From positions 808,001 to 872,000 of the forward strand of contig CM049316.1 of the NCBI GenBank assembly GCA_026874595.1: a DNA stretch of 64,000 nt. The letters are read 5' to 3'. How positions within the stretch are numbered: position 1 is the first letter of the stretch; every line of letters begins with the position of its first letter. The position numbers and the translations under genes are program-made. Origin of the DNA: Sipunculus nudus. Its lineage: Eukaryota; Annelida; Sipuncula; Golfingiida; Sipunculidae. Of the stretch, positions 35,601 through 47,684 are shown in pieces. The notes under the pieces were generated by a model. That model did not search any database. It was not told the origin of the DNA and was given only the letters and a program-made list of their open reading frames with translations.

Positions 35601-37665
35601 CATGATTCTGTACCATTGATTCTGTGGCCATGACTCTGTAGCATTGATTCTTTAGCATTGATTCCGTCACCATGATGTTGTACCATTGATTCTGTGGCCA
35701 TGATTCTGTACCATTGATTCTGTGGCCATGATTCTGTACCACTGATTCTGTGGCCATGATTCTGTATAATTGATTCTGTGGCCATGATTTTGTATGATTG
35801 ATTCTGTGGCCATGACTATGTAGCATTGATTCTTTAGCATTGATTCTGTTGCAATGATGTTGTACTATTAATTCTGTGGCCATGATCATGTACCATTGAT
35901 TCTATGGCCAAGATTCTGTACCATTGATTCTGTGGCCATGACTCTGTAGCATTGATTCTTTAACATTGATTCTGTTGCAATGATGTTGTACTATTAATTC
36001 TGTGGCCATGATCATGTACCATTGATTCTTTGGCCATGATTCTGTACCATTGATTCTGTGGCCATGACTCTGTAGCATTGATTCTTTAGCATTGATTCTG
36101 TTGCAATGATGTTGTACTATAAATTCTGTGGCCATGATCATGTACCATTGATTCTGTGGCCATGATTATGTCCCATTGATACTGTGGCAATGAATCTGTA
36201 TAATTGATTCTGCGGCCATGATTCTGTATAATTGATTCTGCACCATTGATTCTGTTGCCATGATGCTGTACTATTAATTCTGTGGCCATGATTCTGTATA
36301 ATTGATTCTGTACCATTGATTCTGTGGCCATGATTCTGAACCATTGATTCTGTGGCCATGATTCTGTACCATTGATTCTGTGGCCACGACTCTGTAGCAT
36401 TGATTCTTTAGCATTGATTCTGTTGCAATGAGGTTGTACTATTAATTCTGTGGCCATGATTCTGTACCATTGATTCTGTGGCCATGACTCTGTAGCAATG
36501 ATTCTTTAGCATTGATTCTGTCCCCATGATTCTGTCCCATTGATACTGTGGCAATGAATCTGTATAATTGATTCTGCGGCCATGATTCTGTATAATTGAT
36601 TCTGTACCATTGATTCTGTTGCCATGATGCTGTACTATTAATTCTGTGGTCATGATTCTGTACCATTGATTCTGCACCATTGATTCTGTTGCCATGATGC
36701 TGTACTATTAATTCTGTGGCCATGATTCTGTATAATTGATTCTGTACCATTGATTCTGTGGCCATGATTCTGAACCATTGATTCTGTGGCCATGATTGTG
36801 TACCATTGATTCTGTGGCCATGACTCTGTAGCATTGATTCTTTAGCATTGATTCTGTTGCAATGAGGTTGTATTAATAATTCTGTGGCCATGATCATGTA
36901 CCATTGATTCTGTGGCCATAATCATGTACCATTGATTCTGTGGCCATGATTCTGTAGAATTGATTCTGTGGCCATGATTCTGTATAATTGATTCTGTACT
37001 ATTGATTCTGTTGCCATGATTCTGAACCATTGATTCTGTCGCCATGATGCTGTACTATTAATTCTGTGGCCATGATTCTGTACCATTGATTCTGTAACAT
37101 TGATTCTGTTGCCATGATTCTGTAGAAATGATTCTGTGGCAATGAATCTGTATAATTGATTCTGCGGCCATGATTCTGTATAATTGATTCTGTACCATTG
37201 ATTCTGTTGCCATGATTCTGAACCATTGATTCTGTCGCCATGATGCAGTACTATTAATTCTGTGGCCATGATTTTGTACCATTGATTCTGTAACATTGAT
37301 TCTGTTGCCATGATTCTGTAGAAATGATTCTGTGGCAATGAATCTGTATAATTGATTCTGCGGCCATGATTCTGTATAATTGATTCTGTACCATTGATTC
37401 TGTCGCCATGACTCTGACCCATTGATGCTGTAGCCATGATGCTGTACTATTAATTCTGATGCCATGATTCTGTACCATTAATTCTGTAACATTGATTCTG
37501 TCGCCATGATTCTGTACTATTAATTCTGTGACCATGATGCTGTACTATTAATTTTGTGGCCATGATGCTGTACCATTGATTCTGTCACCATGATTCTGTA
37601 GCATTGATCTGTAGCATTTATTCTGTGGCCATGATAATGTAACCATGATTCTATGCCATGATTTG
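29610..37665 (+). repeat. 28-bp satellite array of about 8 kb in the last DDX1 intron
   Basis: The unit is a dimer of two related 14-mers, GATTCTGTGGCCAT and GATTCTGTACCATT, giving about 285 copies of 28 bp. The left 1.3 kb is more diverged. A block of about 750 bp is repeated (30930-31440 and 31665-32200). A block of about 1.7 kb is repeated with few differences (33860-35180 and 35555-36900, offset 1694-1722 bp). The - strand has no stop codon in the consensus, so long open frames occur in all three - frames. These are not genes. Confidence 0.95.
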
Positions 37666-37809
37666 GTGACTCTGTTTAAAAGTGGTACTGTTTTTATTAC
37701 GGTTTGTCAGGACCTGCACTGCTGCTTGGCATCATTTGTTTATGTCATAATAAATCAGCTTTTATGACATTACCCTTTTTGGTGATTACACGCTCTCTCA
37801 GTTACTAAC

Positions 37810-37930
37810 CTATGTTGCTCCTCTTCTGCCCATAAGTGACCTTGCCATCAAATTCATCAGCCTTGACCTTGATATCAGTCTCAACCTGGTCAATGGTCAC
37901 CCCAAGGTGCTCTTCTATATCAGAGAGGTA
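37810..37930 (-). CDS. ddx1: DDX1 penultimate coding exon
   Basis: The 121-nt exon has a CTTGCAG acceptor and a GTTAG donor and carries 40 codons plus one base. The peptide includes [17 protein letters not shown] and [13 protein letters not shown]. The human counterpart has LSEIEEHL and [13 protein letters not shown], so the second half is essentially invariant. The last base (G) is completed by GT of the next exon to give Gly. The exon ends only about 150 bp from the edge of the 28-bp satellite that fills the following intron. Confidence 0.97.
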
Positions 37931-38468
37931 CTGCAAGGATAAAGGGGGTTGAGAATGATGAACGATGCATGTTACCTTCAATTTAAAGGCTACTATTTAG
38001 GGAAGAAGTTATATTTTGGTGAACAAACACTGCTCTAAATTTAGCCAAGCAAGACCCAACCATGACTTACCTCCTTCTAAAAATATCTAGGTTTAATTTT
38101 CTAACACTTTTACAATGTTTTTAGGCACATAAATATTGATTTTCAAGTTTTTTTAATGGTTTCTTTGCCACCAAATCAGCCATTCCTTAATTCCATATTC
38201 TTCTTTTCCATGTTCCATTCACCTACTTGGCTACTTGCCAAAGGTCCAGTTTACAAAATTAGAGTTTCAATGCCAAAATGTCAAAAAAGTTCTATGACAG
38301 TTAATATTAAACTCCTTTGCCTATTTAAATGTTACAAATCAGCTCTTGGGTCTTTGTTAACAGGTTACAATGCCTGTTTTCTCTTGTCTGACTTAATCAG
38401 TCACTGGACATCTTTTACAGTCACTAGAGGTCTGTTACAGTCACAGGAGTACTTTAAAGGAAATTTAA

Positions 38469-40658
38469 ACAAGGCCTACAGGCCTAATGCGAACCTGTGC
38501 ATTGGGAAATACACCAGGTATAATGCTTCAATGCTGGACCATTACTTCTCATGTATATGAACAATGCAAGTACTAAAAATTTTGAATAAAAACAATTACA
38601 CAAACATCACTGCTGAAATTCTGGCATGGGTGCACACAACACAAAAATGATTGTAGCTGGCACCACCAGTCTTGTATACAACAAAGCTATCAGAGATATG
38701 TACATATGCCCAATTTCAGACTGATTAATCAAATTCCTCTGTAGAAATAAGCAGGCACATACACTGTGCAAGTCATTGTAGGTGGCGACACCTGTCTTGT
38801 GAACAAGAAAGCCATCAAAGACACATAGACAGGTCAAAATATCAGGCCAATGCATCAAACTTACCTTGAGTCTGATACATGGGGCTGACCAGGCTTGGGT
38901 GAGAAAGGCAGTTGCCCCGAGTGAACTGTGACAAATTTGCTGGCTCATGCTACTGCACTGAGCGAACTCATGACCTGCACCTAGCTAGACTGAGTGAACT
39001 TTCGACCTGTACCTGGCTGCACTGAGTGAACTCTTGACCTGTTGCATAATCTGACACAGTTGGTAGTCCACATGCAGCCCTTAGGGGCATGACACCCATG
39101 AGGTGATCACATGGTGGCCATGAGGTGTTTACATGTCACCCATGAGGTGATCACATGCCTTGTGCTTTGCTGCACTGACTGAACTCTTGACCTATATCTG
39201 GCTGCACTGACTGAACTCTTGACCTATATCTGGCTGCACTGAATGAACTCTTGATCTGTTGCCAAATCTGAAACAGTTGACAGTTTCTCAACCTATTTAA
39301 AGATACAAACACAATTTTTGCCTGTTGGTAAATCTGTTTACACATACTGAAAGACTTTGGCTAAAATGCTTTATTTTCAATCTGACATATTCATAAACTT
39401 TTTATCAAAATATCTAAAATAATAAAAGATGCAGTTCTTTCATTGTTAAAGGTCCAATAATTCTGCCAAAAATCATTCAAGTAAACTTGAACAAAGGCCA
39501 CCTAAGAATAATTTTTGTGCAATGATACAGAAGTTATAATTGAAACAATAATTTTGCAGAAGAACAGTTTTGCAGTCCTCAGTTTGAAATAGACATAATA
39601 ATGGCCATAAGACCAACTTAAGCTTTTCTGATATGATTGAAAGAACCATGTCCTAGGATAATTCTTTTGAAAAATTGAATGATTCAACTTGACAGTTTCA
39701 TCATAAACATTTTAAGTTGAAAGAGGCTAAAATTATGAGGTTTTTGCCCATAAAAAACAGGTCAATGTAGGTGGCACCACAAAATCTGCAACTTCAAATA
39801 TGAGTCATGTGACCAACATTTGCACAATACTTGGTAATGCTAGCTTCTGTCATTTCTGAGATTACTATGTCAGAATGCTTGATTGGTCAAATGACTGTTC
39901 AAATTCGTGTAACATCACTGATATTCATCAAATGCAAACCATTTGAACAAACTTGAGAGGGCTTGCCTCTGGGATCATTTTTGTAAAATATTGACCAATT
40001 TGGCTGGACCGTTTACAAGAAGAAGACTTTTAAAGGTTTTTCAGCTTTTTCCTGATAAAATCTTAGTAAATGCAGATAGCAAAAAAATATGCTGAATCCC
40101 ACAACATTTGATATGTGACAGATTATTGCATAAAATCTAAGGATGGTAGCTCCTGCTGTTCCTGAGAAATTATGGGTTAATGTACAGATGACCAATGATC
40201 CCCGTACAAAAAAAGGTCAATGCAGGTGGTGCCACCAATACCTGAATTTCATATATGATTCATGTGACCAACACTGGAATAAAATTTGGTGATGAAAGCT
40301 CCGGCCGCTTCTGAGATTGTCATTTTAGTATGCTTTTTTGGACAGTTAGCTAAGTTTAACTTCCTGTAACTTGGCCAAAATTCACCGAACTTGAACCATT
40401 CGAACAAACTTGAGAGAGATGGTGTAAAAGATTATTTCTGTGAAATATTGAACAATTTGACTAGACTTTTTCTTTGGAGAAGATTTTTAAAGGTTTTTTT
40501 AGCTTTTTCTCTATAAAATCTAAGAAATTTCAGTTTTTCAGATGGCTAATTTTTTGCATTAAATTTCATGATACTAGCTCCAGTTGTTTTCGAAATAGAA
40601 TGGGTTAACGACGACAACAGACAATGCCAAACCATTGCGTTAGCTCACAGGTTCGCTA
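38469..40658 (+). mobile_element. Family B element, 2.2 kb
   Basis: The head ACAAGGCCTACAGGCCTAAT is at 38469 and the tail TCACAGGTTCGCTAAAA ends at about 40658. The 5' part has the CACCAGGTATAATGCTTCAA version of the body, also seen at 58792. GGTGGCGACACC is at 38779, GGTGGCACCACA at 39770 and GGTGGTGCCACC at 40226. Short TGCACTGA-TGAACTCTTGAC units lie at 38950-39260. No transposase is present. Confidence 0.75.
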
Positions 40659-40865
40659 AAAATGACTACAGATGCATAATGAATGCAAAATTATAATACA
40701 GATACATCTCACTGATGGCTAAATCTTGAATAAAGTTCAGTATGGATACCAATTATCCATACCGGTCTTTATATACCCACAGAGAGCTGTATACCTGCGA
40801 TTGTAAACATTGCACGGCATGAGGAATATCTAAAATCATAAATCTACATTTTTTAAAGCTTTTAA

Positions 40866-43800
40866 ACAAGGCCTACAGGCCTAATGCGAACCTGTGCAAA
40901 GATTGGGAGTATGAATGGAGGTTTATTTTTTAAATTTAATATTGATCCTCTTCATATCTACCTTAGTCATTATGATTTCAGCAAAATGGATGTTTCGGAC
41001 CTGCAAGTTTCAGACGAGGACATTTTAAAACTAGAATATGGGTAGTCGACAAGCGACTATGTGTATCCGCAGAAATCAGAGTGGGACGGGTGAAGTGAGG
41101 CATAGATTAAGTGGCAAGGGGAAAAGAGTGAGGCATGTTGCATATTAGCATGGATGTCTGCAGCATAAACCTGAATGTAGATGGTGCCACCTGTCATTAA
41201 ATTGAGAAAATTGTCCATGATGTATAAACCTGCAAAATTTCAGGTGGATTAGTCAAACCACTGCTGAGATATGAGTGATTTTATCCCAAGGCAGATAAAC
41301 AGATGGACGCTGTGCATAAGTGGTTGCAGGTTGCGCCACCAGTTTTGCCTATAATGAAATGCTATGTGAGATCTATACACAAGCAGAATTTTGGCCCAAT
41401 CAGTCAAACGGTTCCTGAGATACGAGTATGGATGTTTGCAGAGTAAACATGAATGTAGGTGGCACCACCTGTAATAAAATCAAGAGAGCTGTCCAGGATG
41501 TATAAACCTGCAAAATTTCAGGTGGAAAAGTCAAACCACTTATGAGATATGAGTGATTTTATTCCAAGGCAGATGAACAGGGGGACGCTGTGCATAAATG
41601 GTTGCAGGTGGCGCCACCAGTTTTCCCTATGATGAAGAGCTATGAGAGATCTATATATGTGCAAAATTTTGGCTCAATCGATCAAACGGTTCCAGAAATA
41701 TGAGCTTGGATGTCTGCAGAGTAAACGTGAATGTAGGTGGCACCACCTGTCATAAAATCAAGAAAGCTGTCCAGGATGTATAAGCCTGCAAAATTTCAGG
41801 TGGAAAAGTCAAACCACTTCTGAGATATGAGTGATTTTATCCCAAAGCAGATGAACAGATGGACGCTGTGCAAAAATGGTTGCAGGTGGCGCAACCAGTT
41901 TTGCCTATGATGAAGAGCTATGTGAGATCTGTACACATGCAAAATTTTGGCTCAATCGGTCAAACGGTTCCCGAGATATGAGCTTGGATGTCAGCAGAAG
42001 AAACGTGAATGTAGGTGGCGCCACCTGTCATAAAATCGAGAAAGCTGTCCAGGATGTATAAACCTGCAAAATTTCAGGTTGGAAAGTCAAACCACTGCTG
42101 AGATAAGAGTGATTTTATCCCAAAGCAGATGAACAGATGGACAGTGTGCAAAAATGGTTGCAGGTGGCGCCACCAGTTTTGCCTATGATGAAGAGCTATG
42201 TAAGATCTATACACATGCAAAATTTTGGCTCAATCGGTCAAAAGGTTCCCGAGATATGAGCTTGGATGTCTGCAGAGTAAACATGAATGTAGGTGGTGCC
42301 ACCTGTCATAAAATCGAGAAAGCTGTCCAGGATGTATAAAACTGCAAAATTTCAGGCGGAAAAGTCAAACCACTTCTGAGATATGAGTGATTTTATCCCA
42401 AAGCAGATGAACAGATGGACGCTGTGCAAAAATGGTTGCAGGTGGAGCCACCATTTTTAGTGTATGTTATAAAGCTTTCCGAGGGCTACATTTGTGCAAA
42501 ATTTTTAGCCTGATCGGTCAAAAGTTCCCAAGATATGTGGGTTTATGTGTGGAAACAGACACACAAATGGACGCTGGGCAGAGAGGAAAGGTCAGAGTGT
42601 AAAGTGACTTTATATCTTAGTGTATTATACATTCCAGTTGATTACTAATTAAGGATAGTATAACGCCTAATTGTGGGTGCATGTTCAGCCACTGTTTATA
42701 GGAATAATGATTCAAATACTATCATATTTTATTATTATTTGAAAACAATATAGCACTTAATTATGTGTGCATGGCATATACTGTTCATATGAATATTGAC
42801 TGATATAATATTATATTTCATAATTTATATTTTAAGTTTCACATGATTAGTATAGCATTTATGATTTTACAGCATAATTTTATATTTAGCATTATTTAAG
42901 TCATAAGAAACCAAGCTTAAGGATTTCAGTTACTTTTGGCCATTGCACATAGACATTCTTACAATAGACAAGTCAGGGCTACCAGTGGGGTTAAAGTGTC
43001 ATCACCTTACCACCTGGCAAGATTAGTGTGCACACCTGCATCCAAAAGGTAACCCTGGGGATCCTTTGGATAAACATAGCTAGATATTTCTTGATTAAAT
43101 TCATAGGCCGGCTAAGCCGGATTAGTTCTTCAAAGTAGGGCATATCTACCTCAGTCTTTATAGTGCTTACTCTGATAAGGCACCATATCCTCACCTGGCG
43201 GTGGGGGTCCTATTATGTAATCTGCCTGCAGGGCATTATCTGTTCCCCATATGAGTATCGCCTGTCAGTCATAAACTGGCCTGGCCCCTTTTATTAACTT
43301 TGATTGGTCCTTACAGAATTAAGTTCTAATTGGTCATAAGAGTCAAGGTAATTGATTGGCTGTAGTAGTTGATACATACTCAGGGCATAGCATTAGCAAG
43401 TCAGTTGGGTTTTTGTCCATGTAGTGGGAAACTGAGCATCTGCCAGTTCCTCTGCTGATTGTACAAATAAACCTTGTGTTACTTCACCTGCTGAGATCTT
43501 CTATGTGTGTCCAGTGTGCCACAGAGAGAGCGTGAGAGAAAGACCCCTTCAAGAGGTCAACCAAAAATGAGGGCGCAGCAGTTCACATGTTACCGATCAT
43601 AATTCCTAATTTAAAAAGAAATTCTGCCCAGTGGTTATGGAGGAGTTCTCCAGAAACCTATGCAGCAATGGCGTCAGCATCGGCGTCCGACTGAAAACAT
43701 AATATCCATAAATATCTGTTTTGGCATATACAATGATTGTAGCTGGCACCACCAGTCTTATATACAACGAAGAGATATATAAATATGCCAAATGTCAGAC

Positions 43801-45871
43801 TGATATGTCAAACCCTCCTGTGAAATAAGCAGGGACATAGACTGTGCAAAAGTCAATGTAGATGGCACCACCTGTCTTGTAAATAAGAATACCATCAAAG
43901 ACGCACAGACAGGTCATAGACAACTTCCCCAGAGTTTGATGCACTGGGCTGACAAGGCTTAGGTGAGTAAGGCAGTTGCCCCGGAGTGACCTGTGACAAA
44001 TTGCTGCCTCAAGCTACTGTACTGAGTGAACTCTTGACCTGCACCTGGCTAGACTGAGTGAACTTTTGACCTGTACCTGGCTGCATTTAGTGAACTCTTG
44101 ACCAATTGCATAATCTGACACAGTTGGCTGTCTGCCAAAGGTATAAATAGATTCAGGCTGAACTTTGGTGCCAAATATGATGCAGTGAGCAGTCTTCCAA
44201 AGCTATAAATAGAATGCAGCTACTGCACTGAGTGAACTCTTGACCTCTACCTGGCTGCACTTCTTCCAATCCTGGCACTGTGCCAAAACTATTTATAGAG
44301 CTGAAATCATCTTGGCTAATGGCCAACATTAAGGCACTGGCAATCTGCCAATGGTAAACCCAGTGCTGCCATCTGTACACAAAAGTGGTCCCTACTTGAA
44401 ATAACTTTGAAATTTATTTTCCCAATACAAAATGCTTTTCAGCAGACTTTTTATAAAAAAGAAATCAGGAATATATGTAAAATTATTACTGATGCATACT
44501 GAATGCAAAATTAAAATAAAGATATATCTCATTTATGGCAAATTCTTGAATTAAGTTGAGTAGGGATACCAATAATTTATAATCCATGTACAGTTGTCTT
44601 TATATAGCCACAGAGAGCTGAATATCCATGATTGTAACATTGCCTGGTATGATGAATAACTTAAATCATAAATCTAAATTTTTTAAAAGCTTTTAAAAAA
44701 GACTTTCTTGTCAATATTAACCAAAGATAACCTGAAATCTAAATGTCTAGTGGCATGATGTAACAGATGCTGATTAAATGGTGCCAGGCTAGATGTAACA
44801 GCATTACACAGCTAACATATATGGTAAAATGACTCAATTCAATTTCCATAATTCAGCCAAAAATCATTCATGTGGAACCATTAATGACAATTATTATAAG
44901 AATTATGGTAGGGATTATTCTTGTAAAATATTTAACAAACTGGCTTCGGTGGCATCAGTCGAAAAACGTTTCGCAGGTTTATAACTCATATAGGAAGATA
45001 CAGCAAACTGGCTAAGTTCAGCTTCCCATAACTCAGCCAAAAAGCACTGAACCAAAACCATTTGAACAAACTTAAATTATCAACATCTGAGGATAATTAA
45101 TGTGTGAGATTAAAGAATTTGGCCCAGTGATTTTTTAGAAGAAGATCTTTGTAGCCACTGAGCTAAAATGGGCTGTTATGGCATATGACTAAATTCAGCT
45201 TCCCATGACTTGGCCAAAAGTAACTGAAAAGAGACCATTTGAACAAACTTAAGAAAGCACTACCCTAGGATCATTTCTGTGCGATTTTAAACATTTTGGC
45301 CATATAGTTTCAGAGAAGAAGTTTTTTGTAGCCCTCAGTGTGTTACAAGCACTGATGACCCCGTACAAGAAAGGCTGATGCAGGTGGCGCCACAAATACC
45401 TCAATTTCAGATATGACCTATGTGACCAACATTGGCATAAAATTTGGTGATGATAGCTCCAGCCGCTCCTGAGATTTAAATTTTAATATGCTTTTTTGCA
45501 CAGTTAACAAACTTCAACCATCTGTAACTCTGCCAAAAATCATCGAACTGGAACCATTCGAACAAATTTGAGAAAGATTGTTTCAGGGATCATTTCTGTG
45601 AAATATTGGATAATTTGGCTGGACGGTTTTAGAGAAGAAGATTTTTAAAGCTTTTTTAGCTTTTTTCCTATAAAATCTAAGAAAATGCAGTTAGAAAAAA
45701 AATAAACAAAATCTGATATAGTTTTTTGGATGACTGATCATTTGCAAAAAATTTGGTGATGCTAGCTCCTGCCGTTTTTGAGATAGCTATGGTTAACGTA
45801 CAGACGACGCACAACGCACAACACACGACGGACGACGCCGCACCATCACATAAGCTCACAGGTTCGCTAAA
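40866..45871 (+). mobile_element. Family B element, 5.0 kb, with 278-bp tandem units and a solo LTR
   Basis: The head is at 40866 and the tail CTCACAGGTTCGCTAAAA ends near 45871. Between about 41190 and 42450 there are about four and a half tandem units of 278 bp. Each carries two palindromes spaced 129 and 149 bp: 41607, 41736, 41885, 42014, 42163, 42292 and 42441 (exact at 41607, 42014 and 42163). The element is interrupted by a 954-bp LTR at 42598. From 43560 to 45871 it parallels 14165-16573 almost step for step. Confidence 0.75.
42598..43551 (+). mobile_element. Solo LTR of a retrotransposon, 954 bp
   Basis: The insert starts TGTAAAGTGACTTTA and ends ACCCCTTCA, so it has TG...CA ends. 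The host sequence AGAG is duplicated on both sides (42594-42597 and 43552-43555). The empty site AGGTCAGAGGTCAACC exists in the paralogous element near 14157-14170. AATAAA at 43466-43471 followed by a T- and GT-rich stretch, and three ATTGG (reverse CCAAT) boxes at about 43302-43355, fit an LTR layout. A 4-bp duplication fits Gypsy-like elements, but the family is not recognised. No internal coding region is present. Confidence 0.85.
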
Positions 45872-46504
45872 AACATTCTTGTCAATTTTACATTCTTGTC
45901 AATATTAACCATAGATAACCTGAAATCTAAATGTCTAGAGGCATGATGTAACGGATGCTGATAAACTGGTGCCACAGGTTCGCTAAATATAATTTTCATA
46001 TCCTCGATATGCCAGTATTCCAATTCAGTAAACCTAAATTTCATATCAACAACTTTACTGTTGTGATAAATAATTTCAGATAAATAGATATATTTTCAGT
46101 TCCCAATTTCCAAACTGTGTTAAACTTTTTTTGGCAGAGTTAGCAATGTTCCATAAAACAGTGTTGCACTGTGTTTGTACTCTTATTAACCAACAGAGAA
46201 GAGATTTTACACCAAAACAGTTCAGTAAACCTTTGCATAAAGAACATTTTCTTAAGCATGGCTTTGATGTATCAGTACATGCCTTATATTTTTTTTCTGT
46301 ATGCTTACAAGACAGAATATGTACATAAAGTACTTGTCGCTGCGTCATGTAATAAGGAAAATTTCTTGTAAGGATGAAATGTGAGATATCTAAATGAGCC
46401 TAGAAAATAATCATGAGTTAGTTACAAACAAGCTCACTGATATTCAGGCTGGAGGCCTTGGTAAATAGATGGTGATGTATGTGTAATTAATGATAGATAC
46501 CTAC

Positions 46505-46603
46505 CTGAGGCTCATTATACCAGATACAGCAGCCTCCATAATCAGTCAGGTTGGTGTTATAACAACCTTTACCTCGTGTGTTGCAGTTGGAATGGTACCA
46601 CAC
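46505..46603 (-). CDS. ddx1: DDX1 exon, Cys-rich C-terminal region
   Basis: The 99-nt exon is in phase 0 at both ends, with acceptor TTACAG and donor GTAGG. The 33 residues run [17 protein letters not shown], then [16 protein letters not shown]. The VWYH...RGKGCYNT...GGC.IWYNE pattern is characteristic of DDX1 and absent from other DEAD-box helicases, so it fixes the identification. It lies just past the helicase core in the DDX1-specific C-terminal extension. The flanking introns are 11,582 bp (upstream) and 8,574 bp (downstream), both filled with repeats. Confidence 0.97.
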
Positions 46604-46739
46604 CTGTAACACAGAAATCAACATTAACCCACTGTAAGATATCAAAGAATAGTACCATACAATAATTGAGAACAGTACCATATATACATATATGATTGTG
46701 AATAATTGTATCTGTTAGACAGTAAAGAAGGTTACTTTA

Positions 46740-47060
46740 ATCAAAATATAGCAATGAACATTAGCTGTAATACAGTAATAAACATTACCATACCTGTAAT
46801 ATAGTAATGAACATTAACATTCAAGTGATACTGTTATAAAGTAAATGAACATTAGCACACCTGTAATATAGAAATGAACATTACCATACATGTAATTTAG
46901 TCATGAATATTAACATACCTGTGATTTTGATATAATAATGAAGATTACCATTTCTTTTATATAGTAATGAACAAAACCATACCTGTTACATAGTAATGAA
47001 GATAGAAACATACCTGTGAGACAGTTGTAATGAACATTTCACATTAGATAAGAATAATAA
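46740..47060 (+). repeat. Degenerate minisatellite, unit about 35 bp
   Basis: The phrases ATACCTGTAATATAGTAATG and AACATTACC recur eight to nine times with variable spacing. It lies close to the acceptor side of the DDX1 exon at 46505-46603. Confidence 0.7.
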
Positions 47061-47419
47061 ACATTCATTTGTATTGCTCATGTGACAATTGACCTATCCA
47101 TGAACTCTATGTGACCTTAATCGCATATTCATTCCATGAATAATCATAAGCATTGGACTAACGAGCAACCAATCAGGTAAACAGGATGGTAAACATTGTA
47201 AAGTGTCAATCATCCCACAAAAACAAAATTTACATAATTTGACAGAGCTCTGTCAAAAAGAACACGTGTAGTCTGTACCAGTACCCATGTCGGCATGTTT
47301 TCCAGGATATTTTTTTTTTATAGTAAGAAGACAGTATTAAAAGTTCTAGGCTATAGGTTGCAGGAGCCATTCCTCCGACTTCCAAGGAAATAATAATGTC
47401 TTACCTGGCATGTAAATTG

Positions 47420-47684
47420 TTAGCCCTAGCTCAAGTGCTCTCTTACTACGCTACGCTGTGCAAGAGCCCTAGAACATGATTTGAGGAAACTGGAGACATT
47501 CCACATGACAATTAAATTCTTTTATTTCGTCTTAAAATGTGCTATGCATTATAAAATAAAGATATTCTTATCAAATGCGCATATAACATACCACTTAGAC
47601 AGTGTTTGTCCACATCAAATGTTGATTAGAAGAATATAGATCTACATTGTCCTAATAAACGGTGATACGCGGGGAACGATGTTT
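47420..47684 (+). repeat. 265-bp dispersed repeat, copy 2
   Basis: Second copy of the block at 869-1133, same strand, inside the large DDX1 intron. Differences include GTGCTATGCATT for GTGTTATGCGTT. The sequence continues into unrelated DNA at about 47685. Confidence 0.85.

Larger units (their letters stand above)
40659..45995 (+). mobile_element. Family B body split by another family B element
   Basis: Pieces 40659-40865 (ACAGATGCATAATGAATGCA to AAAGCTTTTAAA) and 45872-45995 (CATTCTTGTCAA...ACCTGAAATCTAAATGTC) are continuous in the copies at 15205-15450 and 44485-44770. The second piece ends abruptly in CCACAGGTTCGCTAAA, an extra B tail. The first piece is cut off on its left by the neighbouring B element. 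Confidence 0.6.

Noticed and set aside
29717-37535. Dozens of - strand open frames of 60-220 codons with MATESMVQNHGHRINGTESW-type peptides
   Set aside because: They are by-products of a 28-bp satellite whose - strand consensus lacks stops in all frames. The same peptide appears in every frame, and none has gene context beyond the intron it sits in.
41876-42339. Similar 61-codon frames (MVAGGATSFAYDEELCE-type) in several places
   Set aside because: They arise from the 278-bp family B unit. Each ends at a stop within the unit, and the frame is broken by indels in other copies.
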